The notes beneath the pieces are model-generated. The model worked only from the letters and a program-made list of their open reading frames with translations. It did not search any database and was not told the DNA's origin. From VXNE01 sp963665455 (GTDB taxonomy: Bacteria > Pseudomonadota > Gammaproteobacteria > Pseudomonadales > Azotimanducaceae), in NCBI GenBank assembly GCA_963665455.1, contig OY762279.1, forward strand, positions 4,836,001 to 4,900,000: a DNA stretch of 64,000 nucleotides, given 5' to 3'. The number at the start of each line of letters is the position of its first letter. Within the stretch, counting starts at the first letter, position 1. A program made the translations under genes and the position numbers. This document shows positions 24,220-32,242 of this stretch, piece by piece.

Positions 24220-25398
24220 TCAGTGCGTTTCCTCGAAGATCTCCCGGCCGATCAGCCAGCGGCGAATCTCCGACGTGCCCGCGCCAATCTCGTAGAGCTT
24301 GGCGTCGCGCAGCAACCGGCCCGTGGGGTAGTCGTGGATGTAGCCGTTGCCGCCGAGAATCTGGATCGCGTCCAGGGCGAGGGCGGTGGCGGTCTCCGCG
24401 CAGTGCAGGATCGCTCCGGCCGCGTCCTTGCGCGTCGTCTCGCCCCGGTCGCACGCGGCGGCCACGGCGTAGAGATATGCCCGGCAGGCGTTCGCCCGGG
24501 TGTACATGTCGGCGAGCTTCCCCTGCACGAGCTGGAAGGTGCCGATGGGCGCACCGAACTGTGACCGGTCGTGGACATAGGGGATCACGGTGTCGAGGCA
24601 CGCCTGCATGATGCCGAGCGGCCCGCCGGCGAGCACCACCCGTTCGTAGTCGAGCCCGCTCATCAGCACGCCGACGCCCCGGTCCTCGGTGCCCAGCACG
24701 TTCGCGACCGGGACTTGCGCATCCTCGAAGACGAGTTCGCAGGTGCCCGAGCCGCGCATGCCGAGTTTGTCGAGCTTCGGGGAGCGGGAGAAGCCCGGCG
24801 TGTCGCGCTCGACGATGAACGCCGTGATCCCCTGTGGACCGGCGTCGGCCTGCGTCTTCGCGTAGATCACGAAGGTGTCGGCGTCGGGGCCGTTCGTGAT
24901 CCACATCTTCGCCCCGTTCAGCACGTAGACATCGCCCTCGCGCCGGGCCTCGAGCCGCATCGCGACCACGTCCGAGCCGGCCCCGGTTTCGCTCATGGCG
25001 AGGGCGCCCACGTGTTCTCCGCTGATGAGTCCCGGCAGGTAGCGCGCCTTCTGCTCCGGCGTGCCGTGGCGCTCAATCTGGTTCACGCACAAGTTCGAGT
25101 GGGCACCGTAGGAGAGTCCCACGGACGCGGACGCGCGGGAGATTTCCTCCATCGCGATGCAGTGCGCGAGATAGCCCATGTCCGCCCCGCCCCACTGCGT
25201 GCCGGCGGTGATGCCGAGGAGGCCCAGCTCGCCGAGGCGCGGCCAGAGATCGCGGGGGAACGCGTTGTCCGCGTCTATTTCGGCGGCGCGGGGGGCGATT
25301 TCGTCGGTCGCGAAGTCGTGCACGGTGTCCCGGAGCAGATCGAGGGTCTCGCCCAGGCCGAAGTTGAGGGAGGAATGCACGTCGCCGCGTCGTTCCAT
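24220..25398 (-). CDS. Isovaleryl-CoA dehydrogenase
   Basis: 392 residues. It oxidises isovaleryl-CoA to 3-methylcrotonyl-CoA in leucine breakdown. The N-terminus SLNFGLGETLDLLRDTVHDFA matches the family. Catalytic Glu lies in GLDYERVVLAGGPLG, the position peculiar to isovaleryl-CoA dehydrogenases, and the C-terminal LYEIGAGTSEIRR lacks that role. Other motifs are AMSETGAGSDVVAM and the GGNGYIHDYPTGR loop. Start ATG 25398 was chosen; GTG 25380 is an alternative. It diverges from the RraA-like gene with only 49 bp between starts. Confidence 0.9.
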   Translation of the reverse strand: MERRGDVHSSLNFGLGETLDLLRDTVHDFATDEIAPRAAEIDADNAFPRDLWPRLGELGLLGITAGTQWGGADMGYLAHCIAMEEISRASASVGLSYGAHSNLCVNQIERHGTPEQKARYLPGLISGEHVGALAMSETGAGSDVVAMRLEARREGDVYVLNGAKMWITNGPDADTFVIYAKTQADAGPQGITAFIVERDTPGFSRSPKLDKLGMRGSGTCELVFEDAQVPVANVLGTEDRGVGVLMSGLDYERVVLAGGPLGIMQACLDTVIPYVHDRSQFGAPIGTFQLVQGKLADMYTRANACRAYLYAVAAACDRGETTRKDAAGAILHCAETATALALDAIQILGGNGYIHDYPTGRLLRDAKLYEIGAGTSEIRRWLIGREIFEETH

Positions 25399-25447
25399 CG
25401 GGTGGCGCGGCAGACTACCATACGGCGTTTCAGCCTTGGATCGCGCC

Positions 25448-26152
25448 ATGACCGCCCTCGACCCGGCACTGCTCGAAGCCCTGCGGGACCTCGACACTCC
25501 CACCGTCTGCAACGCACTTGAAGTCGTGGCGCCCAAGCGCCGGGGCTACGGCTACACCGTCGATCCACTGGTCTGCACCCGTCCCGAACTCGGGTCCATG
25601 GTCGGGTATGCACGCACCGCCACCATCCGGGCGATGCACCCGTCGGACCTCGCCGGCAAGGAGGCGCGCGCGATGCAGGACGCGTACTACTCCTACGTGG
25701 ACGACGGGCCCAAGCCGAGCGTCATGGTGATCCAGGATCTCGATGGGGACTCCCGGGGCTACGGATCCTTCTGGGGCGAGGTCAACAGCAACATCCACAA
25801 CGGCCTCGGATGCATCGGGCTGATTACGGACGGCAGCGTGCGGGACTTGCCAGACGTGGCCGAGGGCTTCCAGATGCTGGCGGACCGGGTGGGACCCTCC
25901 CATGCGTTCGTGCATCCCGTGGGCTACGGCACGCCCGTCACGGTCGCGGGGATGCGCGTCAAGGACGGGGACCTCGTACACGCCGACCAACATGGCGCAG
26001 TGGTGATCCCGCACGATGTCGCCGAAGGCGTCCCCGACGCCGCCGCCGCCATCGCGCGGCGCGAGGCGGTCATCATCCAGGCGTCGCAGCAGCCGGGGTT
26101 CAACATGGAGCGCCTGCGAAAGGCTTGGGGCGACGCCGCGGAGGTGCACTGA
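25448..26152 (+). CDS. RraA-family protein (4-hydroxy-4-methyl-2-oxoglutarate aldolase-like)
   Basis: 234 residues of the RraA/HMG-CHA aldolase fold. The family covers class II pyruvate aldolases, oxaloacetate decarboxylases and the RNase E inhibitor RraA. The metal- and substrate-binding motif is GLITDGSVRDL, with GTPVTVAGMRVKDGDLVHAD and GAVVIP following. The length and extra N-terminal helix favour a metabolic aldolase over RraA itself. The stop overlaps the next start (TGATG), so it is coupled to the thioredoxin-fusion gene and probably belongs to the UGSC selenoprotein operon. Confidence 0.75.
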   Translation: MTALDPALLEALRDLDTPTVCNALEVVAPKRRGYGYTVDPLVCTRPELGSMVGYARTATIRAMHPSDLAGKEARAMQDAYYSYVDDGPKPSVMVIQDLDGDSRGYGSFWGEVNSNIHNGLGCIGLITDGSVRDLPDVAEGFQMLADRVGPSHAFVHPVGYGTPVTVAGMRVKDGDLVHADQHGAVVIPHDVAEGVPDAAAAIARREAVIIQASQQPGFNMERLRKAWGDAAEVH

Positions 26153-27711
26153 TGCCGGAGCTCCTGCCGCCCTTCTCGCTGCGCGACCAAGATGGGGTAG
26201 ACCGGGCCTTTCCGCCGACGGGCAAGTCCGTGCTCTGCTTCGCCAAGGAGGACTGTCCCACCTGCAACTTGGTCATGCCCCTGATCGAGGCGCTGCACCG
26301 GGATTCCGCGTTGGACGTGCTGGTACCGGGCCAGACCGAGGAGGGCAACGCGACCCTGGTCGAACGCCACGCACTTACCGCCCCCGTTCTCGACGACTCC
26401 GCGCTCAAGGTGTCCTTCGCCTACGATGTCGAGACCGTGCCCCTCGTCATCGCCGCGGACGAGGACGGTTCCGAAGCGGATCGGCTGGTCGGGTTCGACA
26501 AGGCTGAGTGGCGCGCCTTCTTCGAGCGCCACGCACCGGGGCTCGGCGTGGACTGGGACGCCCTCCCGGACTGGCGGCCCGGCTGCGGATCGTTGACGCA
26601 AGACCCGATCATCGGCGAGCGCCTCCGCGCGGAGGCGGAGAACAGCCCCCTGCGGGCACGCCGCATCGAGATCGCCCCGGCGGACGACGTACACGAGTTC
26701 CTCTTCGACCAGGGGTTCACGGACGGCCTGCCCGTCGTGCCCCCGACCCCGGAACGGGTGTTGCGCATGCTGGAGGGGACGCGGCGCGACCCGCAGTCCG
26801 TCGTGGCCACCGTGCCGCCGAACCTAGCCCCGGCCACCGTCGAGAAGGTGGCGGTGAACGCGGTGCTCGCCGGCTGCAAGCCCGAGCATCTGCCCGTCGT
26901 CATCGCCGCCCTGGAGGCGGTGTGTACGGACGAGTTCAACATCCACGGCGTGATGGCGACGACGATGGGCGCGTCGCCCGTCATGATCATCAACGGCCCC
27001 ATCCGCCACCGGCTCGGCATGAACATGCGCTTGGGCGTGCTCGGGCAGGGGAACCGGGCCAACGCCGCCATCGGCCGCGCCCTGCGGCTGGCCGTGCGCA
27101 ACGTGGGCGGTGCCCGACCGGGGGGCACGGAACGCTCGACCCTCGGCAACGCCATGAAGTACACCATGTGCTTCCCGGAATGGGAGGAACGCAGCGAGTG
27201 GGATCCGCTACACGTCGAACGCGGTTTCGAGGCGGAGGACTCGGTGGTGACGGTCTTCGCCATGACGAGCGGCCCGAGCCTGATCGTGGACCAGAACTCG
27301 CGCAACGCCCCTCAACTCGCGGGGTCCTTCGGGCTCGCCATGGAGGGCGCGCACCATCCCCGGGCGCATCACATGGGCGACTGCATCCTCGTCGTCTGCC
27401 CGGAGCACGTCGACACCCTGAAGGTGGATGGGTATTCGAAGGACGATGTGCGCGGCCGCATCCAGGAGACCTCCGCCCGACGGCTGCGCGACTTGGTGGC
27501 CGACGAGGTGTCCGGCACGGGCCTGCCCCCCGAACGGGCGCGGGGCATGTCGGAGGAACAACTCGACCGGATGTCCCCGAAGTTCGCGTCCAAGGACAAC
27601 ATCCACATCGTCGTGGCGGGCTCCGAGGCGGGCAAGTTCTCGGGCTTCTTCCACGGCTGGGCGAGCGGGCCGATGGGTTCGATGCCCGTCTCGCGCAAGA
27701 TCGACGACTGA
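26152..27711 (+). CDS. Thioredoxin-like domain fused to a UGSC-associated domain
   Basis: 519 residues. The first 125 or so resemble a thioredoxin/TlpA fold with a redox CPTC motif (FAKEDCPTCNLVMPLIEAL). After a RPGCGS linker comes a large domain (FTDGLPVVPPTPERVLRMLEG, AVLAGCKPEHLPVVIAALEA, HGVMATTMGASPVMIINGP) of the kind found next to UGSC proteins. I cannot name its reaction. It overlaps the RraA-like gene and precedes the selenoprotein by 75 bp. A reasonable inference is that the thioredoxin domain passes electrons to or from the neighbouring selenocysteine. Confidence 0.65.
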   Translation: MPELLPPFSLRDQDGVDRAFPPTGKSVLCFAKEDCPTCNLVMPLIEALHRDSALDVLVPGQTEEGNATLVERHALTAPVLDDSALKVSFAYDVETVPLVIAADEDGSEADRLVGFDKAEWRAFFERHAPGLGVDWDALPDWRPGCGSLTQDPIIGERLRAEAENSPLRARRIEIAPADDVHEFLFDQGFTDGLPVVPPTPERVLRMLEGTRRDPQSVVATVPPNLAPATVEKVAVNAVLAGCKPEHLPVVIAALEAVCTDEFNIHGVMATTMGASPVMIINGPIRHRLGMNMRLGVLGQGNRANAAIGRALRLAVRNVGGARPGGTERSTLGNAMKYTMCFPEWEERSEWDPLHVERGFEAEDSVVTVFAMTSGPSLIVDQNSRNAPQLAGSFGLAMEGAHHPRAHHMGDCILVVCPEHVDTLKVDGYSKDDVRGRIQETSARRLRDLVADEVSGTGLPPERARGMSEEQLDRMSPKFASKDNIHIVVAGSEAGKFSGFFHGWASGPMGSMPVSRKIDD

Positions 27712-27786
27712 CGCCGTGTCCCAGCGACCCACGAATCACCCAATCCGCGCCGGCCGCCGGCGCGAAGCAACCCAGGAGGAATGTGC

Positions 27787-28305
27787 ATGACGACCATTCT
27801 CGACCCCACCGACGAACGGGTGCCGATCGCGCGGGCGATCACGCCCCGTCCGGAGGCGATCACGGGCTCGGTGGCCCTGCTCGACATCTCGAAGCCGCGC
27901 GGCAACGTGTTGCTCGACCGGCTCGAGACGCTCTTGACCGAGGCGCTGCCGGGCATCGAGGTGAACCGCTACGCGAAGCCGACGTTCACCAAGCCCGCCC
28001 CGGCGGACCTGCGCCGGGACATCCGGGAACACAACGACTTCGTCGTCGAAGCGCTGGCCGACTGAGGCTCCTGTACCACGTGCAGTTTGCATGACACGGT
28101 ATGGTTCGAGATTCAGGGCGTTCCGGCGGTCTCCATCGCCTCCAGCGAGTTTCGCGACGCGGCCACCGCCCAGGCCCAGGCCCTCGGCATGGACGACGCG
28201 GAGTGCCGCTTCGTCCGCCACCCGATCCAGGATCGGACGGACGACGAGATGCGGGCGCTCGCCGAAGAGGTGGTGGCGGAGGTGATCGAAGCGTTGACGG
28301 CGTAA
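27787..28305 (+). CDS. UGSC-family selenoprotein (in-frame TGA read as selenocysteine)
   Basis: The frame continues through TGA at 28063-28065 to TAA at 28305 without another stop. Reading TGA as Sec gives ALAD-U-GSCTTC at residues 93-99, exactly the U-G-S-C-T-x-C motif that names this family, followed by family-like sequence (HDTVWFEIQGVPAVSIASSEF). Length is 172 residues with Sec93. ATG 27787 is chosen because AGGAGGA (27774-27780) sits 6 bases before it but abuts ATG 27781. A stem-loop suitable as a bacterial SECIS lies directly after the TGA. The activity is unknown, though the motif suggests thiol/selenol redox chemistry. The genome must encode SelA, SelB, SelC and SelD. Confidence 0.85.
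28079..28093 (+). promoter_or_regulatory. Candidate bacterial SECIS hairpin
   Basis: CGTGCA (28079-28084) pairs with TGCATG (28088-28093), all six pairs complementary with one G-U, leaving a GUU loop whose first base is G. The loop lies 19 bases after the TGA. Bacterial SECIS elements typically show a short upper stem, a guanine among the first two loop bases, and a loop about 16-37 bases from the UGA. The fit is by eye, not by folding software. Confidence 0.55.
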
Positions 28306-28336
28306 CGCCGGCGCTATGGCGCCGGCGCCGGTCGCC

Positions 28337-29332
28337 ATGATCTCCATCGCCGTCCTCGGGCTCGGCAACTTCGGCACGGCGCTGGCCCGCGTGTGGTCGT
28401 TGCACGGCCACCGCGTGCGCGGCTGGACGGTGGAGGCAGACGTCCATGCCGGCATTCGCGACACCGGCACCAACGACAAGTACCTGCCCGGCCTGCAGTT
28501 GCCCGGCGTCGAGGTGACCATGGCGTTGGGCGAGGCCGTGCAACGAGCGGAAGTGGTGGTGTTCGCACTGCCCTCCCACGTGATCCTCGACGTGGTCGCG
28601 GAGGCCGCGCCCCTGCTGGCCGAAGGGCAAACGCTGCTCGACGTGGCGAAGGGACTCGCGCCGGGGGACCGGCTGGTGTCGGAGGACATCGCGGACGCGC
28701 TCCGTGCCGCTGGGCGCACCAACCCGGTGGCCGTCATGTCGGGACCAACCATCGCCCCAGAAGTGGCGGCCGGGGTCACGACCATGGCCCTGGTCGCCTC
28801 GGAGGAACCCACGGTGGCGCGGTCGCTCGCCGCCACGCTATCCACCAACACGCTGAAGCTGCGCCCTACCCCCGATCTACTTGGCGTGCAGCTATGGGGC
28901 GCGTTCAAGAACATCATCGCCTTGGCCTGCGGCGTCTGCGACGGGCTTCGGCAGGCCGACGGCTCCGGCGGCGACAACCTCAAGGCGGCGGTGTTCGCCG
29001 CCGGCTTTCGCGAAGCATGCCGGCTATTGGCCGACATGGGCGCGCACCCCGACACCGCAGCGGGCCCCGCCGGCCTCGGTGACCTGTTCGTGACCGCGAC
29101 CTCGCCCCACGGACGCAACCGGCGCACCGGCCAACTGCTCGGCGCCGGTCAGCCCCTCGACGAAGCCTTGGGCAGCAGCGTCATGGTCTCCGAGGCCGTA
29201 AGCGCCACGCGCTTGTTCGCGGCGCGGACGGCGGCGGGCGGTCTGTCGGCACCGTTCGTCATGACGGTGCTCGCGCTACTCGATGGCGAGATCGGTGCGC
29301 GGGAGTGCGTGGAGCGCGTGCTGGAGTTGTGA
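28337..29332 (+). CDS. gpsA: Glycerol-3-phosphate dehydrogenase [NAD(P)+]
   Basis: GpsA reduces dihydroxyacetone phosphate to sn-glycerol 3-phosphate for phospholipid synthesis. Motifs are the Rossmann GLGNFGTALA, MSGPTIAPEVAAG, AFKNIIALACGVCDG with the catalytic Lys, and GLGDLFVTATSPHGRNRRTG. The start at ATG 28337 gives 331 residues, normal for the family; ATG 28316 would add seven residues. It follows the selenoprotein gene by 31 bp but its role appears independent. Confidence 0.92.
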   Translation: MISIAVLGLGNFGTALARVWSLHGHRVRGWTVEADVHAGIRDTGTNDKYLPGLQLPGVEVTMALGEAVQRAEVVVFALPSHVILDVVAEAAPLLAEGQTLLDVAKGLAPGDRLVSEDIADALRAAGRTNPVAVMSGPTIAPEVAAGVTTMALVASEEPTVARSLAATLSTNTLKLRPTPDLLGVQLWGAFKNIIALACGVCDGLRQADGSGGDNLKAAVFAAGFREACRLLADMGAHPDTAAGPAGLGDLFVTATSPHGRNRRTGQLLGAGQPLDEALGSSVMVSEAVSATRLFAARTAAGGLSAPFVMTVLALLDGEIGARECVERVLEL

Positions 29333-29391
29333 CCCTTGGGGTGCGGATGAAGGCGCCAGACTGCTCGATCCTTCGTCGATACCGTCGCGCT

Positions 29392-30060
29392 CTAGGCCCA
29401 TTCATCCTCCTTCGCCTCCCAGTAATCTCGCAACCTATCGAATCGCGCGGCTCGTTCTCGGATCTTGCGGATCTCCCTCGGATAGAACTCCGCCATCGCG
29501 TCACAGAGCTCCAACATCCACGTCCTGCGCGAGTACCCTTGGTTGACGCGTATCTCGTTCGAGTTCGCGATCTGAATCTGGCCCCATCCCAATGCTCCAA
29601 CAGTCAGAGACTCCCAAGCCAGAAACTCGATCGGCGAGAAGAGCACGTCCGAGACGGTGATCGACGTATCCTCGACCGAGTATCTCACCATGAGCACGGC
29701 GAAGACATTCTCGTCGGATTCGTAGAATCTAGCCAAACGCTCCACAGAAGTGAGGTTTGGCATACTGAAGCGAGTGTCCTGCCGATGCGTCTTCACATCG
29801 ACCACCGAGTAGACGCCATCTTTGTCAGTGAAAGCGAGATCCGCCATTGCCCTTCGCGCAAAGTCGCTAGAGTAGTCTCGACACCAGTCGCCAAGAAACC
29901 GGCCGAAGCGGTCTCCGATCAAGGACTCTATCGCATCGCCGACGGCCCTCGGGCTCTTCGCGGTCGGGGTTGAAAGAAACTCCGGCAGGGAATTCAAATA
30001 CTCCCGAACACGCGCCGCGACCCCATGATGGTGGCCCTCGTGGTAGAAACTAGCTTTCAT
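29392..30060 (-). CDS. Putative type II restriction endonuclease
   Basis: 222 residues. The family is not recognised by name, but the pattern MADLAFTDKDGVYSVVDVK (Asp74, then Asp88-Val-Lys90) is a PD-(D/E)xK-type nuclease centre in which the E is Asp. The gene overlaps the upstream methyltransferase by ATGA, a classical restriction-modification arrangement. The sequence is visibly poorer in GC than its neighbours, consistent with recent acquisition. It lies between gpsA and an ABC export operon. Confidence 0.7.
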   Translation of the reverse strand: MKASFYHEGHHHGVAARVREYLNSLPEFLSTPTAKSPRAVGDAIESLIGDRFGRFLGDWCRDYSSDFARRAMADLAFTDKDGVYSVVDVKTHRQDTRFSMPNLTSVERLARFYESDENVFAVLMVRYSVEDTSITVSDVLFSPIEFLAWESLTVGALGWGQIQIANSNEIRVNQGYSRRTWMLELCDAMAEFYPREIRKIRERAARFDRLRDYWEAKEDEWA

Positions 30061-31022
30061 TTGAACAACGAGGGTGTTCCTAGGCTCGCCTTTCGCTGTT
30101 CCATGCCGGTGTTGCGCTCCCAGAAGACACCATCAGCGTATCCTTGAATGGTTGAGTCCCGTTCAGCAAGCTCCAGCCTTCGTAATGCCCAACACAGATA
30201 CTGCACGTTGAGGTCTATCCCGCACCACCTGCGATTGAGCTTTTGGGCCACCACGGCGGTAGTGCCACTGCCAACGAACGGGTCGAACACGAATCCTCCC
30301 TCCAGGGAGCTTGCGAGCACCAGCTTTGCGATCAGCTTTTCCGGCTTCTGCGTTGGATGGTCCGTGTTCTCCGGCATAGACCAGAACGGGACCGTGAGGT
30401 CCGTCCAAATGTTCGATGGATACGTCAAGCGGTATTTTCCGCTAGGCTCCTGCCTCCAGTCCTTGGGGATCCCAGAGTCTTTGTATGGCGCCAGTACGCG
30501 TCGTTTGAGCTTGACGGCATCCACATCGAAGCAGTAGTCCGACGACATCGTACAGAACCAAACGTCCTCCGCGTTACTTTTCCAGTTGGCTCTAGCCCCA
30601 CGACCCTTTTCCCGTTCCCACGTAATCCTGTTTCTGACTTCGAATTCCGACTCCAGGATAGGCTGGATGATGGCCGACGTTCTCCACTCCGAACATACAT
30701 ATACGGTCGCATTCGGTTTGAGGATCGGGCGCAAAACACTGAGAACCGATTGAAACCAATCCGCGTACCGTCCAGCACTCCGCTTCCGGAACGAGTCGCC
30801 TCCGTAACTCTTGGTTAGGTTGTATGGCGGATCCAAGATGAGGAGGTCAGCGATCTCTCTGGGCAAGCAGGGGGCAACCTCGAAGATGTCTCCCGCAACC
30901 AGTCGCCCTTGCACGTCGGTCCCGCTAACCGGCGCGTCAACCCGCAGCACTTTGCGAGAGAGGCGCGCGATGTCCTCTTGAGAGCACGAAATGGTTCGGT
31001 TTCTCGGCGCACGCTCGTGCAT
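30057..31022 (-). CDS. DNA methyltransferase (beta class), modification partner
   Basis: 321 residues with beta-class motif order: catalytic DPPYNLTKSYGG (DPPY at 64-67) before the SAM site FVFDPFVGSGTTAVVA near 245-258, then WCGIDLN. DPPY points to N6-adenine methylation more than N4-cytosine, but this is not certain. Further conserved segments are NRITWEREKGRGA, PKDW and NTDHPTQKPEKLIAKLV. It precedes and overlaps the nuclease gene, so the methylase is made first. The recognition sequence cannot be inferred. Lower GC content marks the pair as an insertion. Confidence 0.88.
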   Translation of the reverse strand: MHERAPRNRTISCSQEDIARLSRKVLRVDAPVSGTDVQGRLVAGDIFEVAPCLPREIADLLILDPPYNLTKSYGGDSFRKRSAGRYADWFQSVLSVLRPILKPNATVYVCSEWRTSAIIQPILESEFEVRNRITWEREKGRGARANWKSNAEDVWFCTMSSDYCFDVDAVKLKRRVLAPYKDSGIPKDWRQEPSGKYRLTYPSNIWTDLTVPFWSMPENTDHPTQKPEKLIAKLVLASSLEGGFVFDPFVGSGTTAVVAQKLNRRWCGIDLNVQYLCWALRRLELAERDSTIQGYADGVFWERNTGMEQRKASLGTPSLFK

Positions 31023-31080
31023 ACCCTCCTCCGCCCCGCTAGCGCCCTAGAACGCTAGCGGACTGACGCGCAAGGCGATT

Positions 31081-32241
31081 CTACTCCCCCCGCAACGCCG
31101 TCACGATCGGTAGTCGGGCCGCCCGCACGGCCGGGAACAACCCTCCGACGACGCCGAGGGTGACGGCCCAGACGAATCCCAACACCAACAGGTCCGTCGT
31201 CACGGCGAAGTCGAAGGCGATCTGCGAGAACGAGCCGCCGGCCAGGGTCGACACCGTCCACCCGTTGAAGCCGATGTAGGCGACGGCGGCCCCGATCACG
31301 CCCCCGAACATGGCCAACGCGACCGCCTCGATGACCACGGAAACGACGACGGGCAATCCGCTGAAGCCGAGGGCCCGCAGCGTCGCGATCTCGACGGAAC
31401 GGGCGGAGACCGCCGTGTACATGGTGTTAAGCGCGGCGAATACGGCGCCGATCGCCATGATCGCAGCGACGGCGTAGCCGAAGTTCGTGATGAGGGCGGT
31501 CAGCGCCTCCGACTGCTCGGAGTAGTAGTCCTCCTCGCTACGGAGTTCGAGGTCGAGGCGCGGATCCTCCTCCACGCGCCGGGCGACGGCGTCCACGACA
31601 TCCGCCGACTCAAGGCGGACACGCATCGAACTGACCCCCGGCCGGCGGAACGCCGACTGGGCGGTCGCCAAATCGACCCACACTTCGGACTCGTAGGCCG
31701 ACCCATCCGCCTCGAAGAACCCGACCACCGTCCACGCGCTCTGGCGGAACTGCATGGTCGCGCCGAGATCGACGCCCTGGAACTCGATGGCGGCCTTGCG
31801 CCCCGCGATCATCTCCGCCTTGCCGGGCTCGAAGGGGCGGCCCTCCACGACGCGCACCTCCGGATGCATCTCGAACGCCGCCTCGGACACGCCCCGGATC
31901 GCGAGGTTCGCCGGCGAGAGGTTCGAACGCTTGGGCACGTCCTGGATCAGGAACAACTCGCCGCTCGCCCCGGTGACCTCCGGCAGGGAGGCAACGATGT
32001 TCATGGCATTTGTGTCCATGAAGCTCGACAGCTCGCCGCTGGATCCGCCCCGCAGGACGATCGCGCGATCCGGCGCCCCGGCGCGGCTCATGGCGGACTC
32101 GAAGCCCTTGCCCATCGCCAGGATCGCCACCAAGACGCCGACGACACCGCCGATCCCGACCACTACCACGGACGAACTGCCGAACCGGGCCGGCAGGTTG
32201 CGGATGTTCAGGACCGTGATTTCGAGGATCTGCCGGAGCAC
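31081..32241 (-). CDS. ABC transporter permease, MacB/FtsX type
   Basis: 386 residues with the MacB-like layout: one N-terminal membrane helix (about 22-45), a large periplasmic domain (about 50-260), and three C-terminal helices (about 262-380, including MAIGAVFAALNTMYTAVSARS and the ARSVEIATLRALGFS coupling motif). It starts with GTG 32241, one base after the stop of the preceding permease gene. With that permease, the ATPase and the membrane-fusion protein it forms a four-gene MacAB-like export system. The two permeases should heterodimerise. The substrate is unknown. Confidence 0.85.
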   Translation of the reverse strand: MLRQILEITVLNIRNLPARFGSSSVVVVGIGGVVGVLVAILAMGKGFESAMSRAGAPDRAIVLRGGSSGELSSFMDTNAMNIVASLPEVTGASGELFLIQDVPKRSNLSPANLAIRGVSEAAFEMHPEVRVVEGRPFEPGKAEMIAGRKAAIEFQGVDLGATMQFRQSAWTVVGFFEADGSAYESEVWVDLATAQSAFRRPGVSSMRVRLESADVVDAVARRVEEDPRLDLELRSEEDYYSEQSEALTALITNFGYAVAAIMAIGAVFAALNTMYTAVSARSVEIATLRALGFSGLPVVVSVVIEAVALAMFGGVIGAAVAYIGFNGWTVSTLAGGSFSQIAFDFAVTTDLLVLGFVWAVTLGVVGGLFPAVRAARLPIVTALRGE

Positions 32242-32242
32242 G

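Noticed and set aside
28063..28065. TGA as the true stop of a 92-residue protein with a separate gene after it
   Set aside because: The motif GSCTTC directly after TGA, continuing homology-like sequence in frame, and the hairpin make selenocysteine read-through the better explanation.
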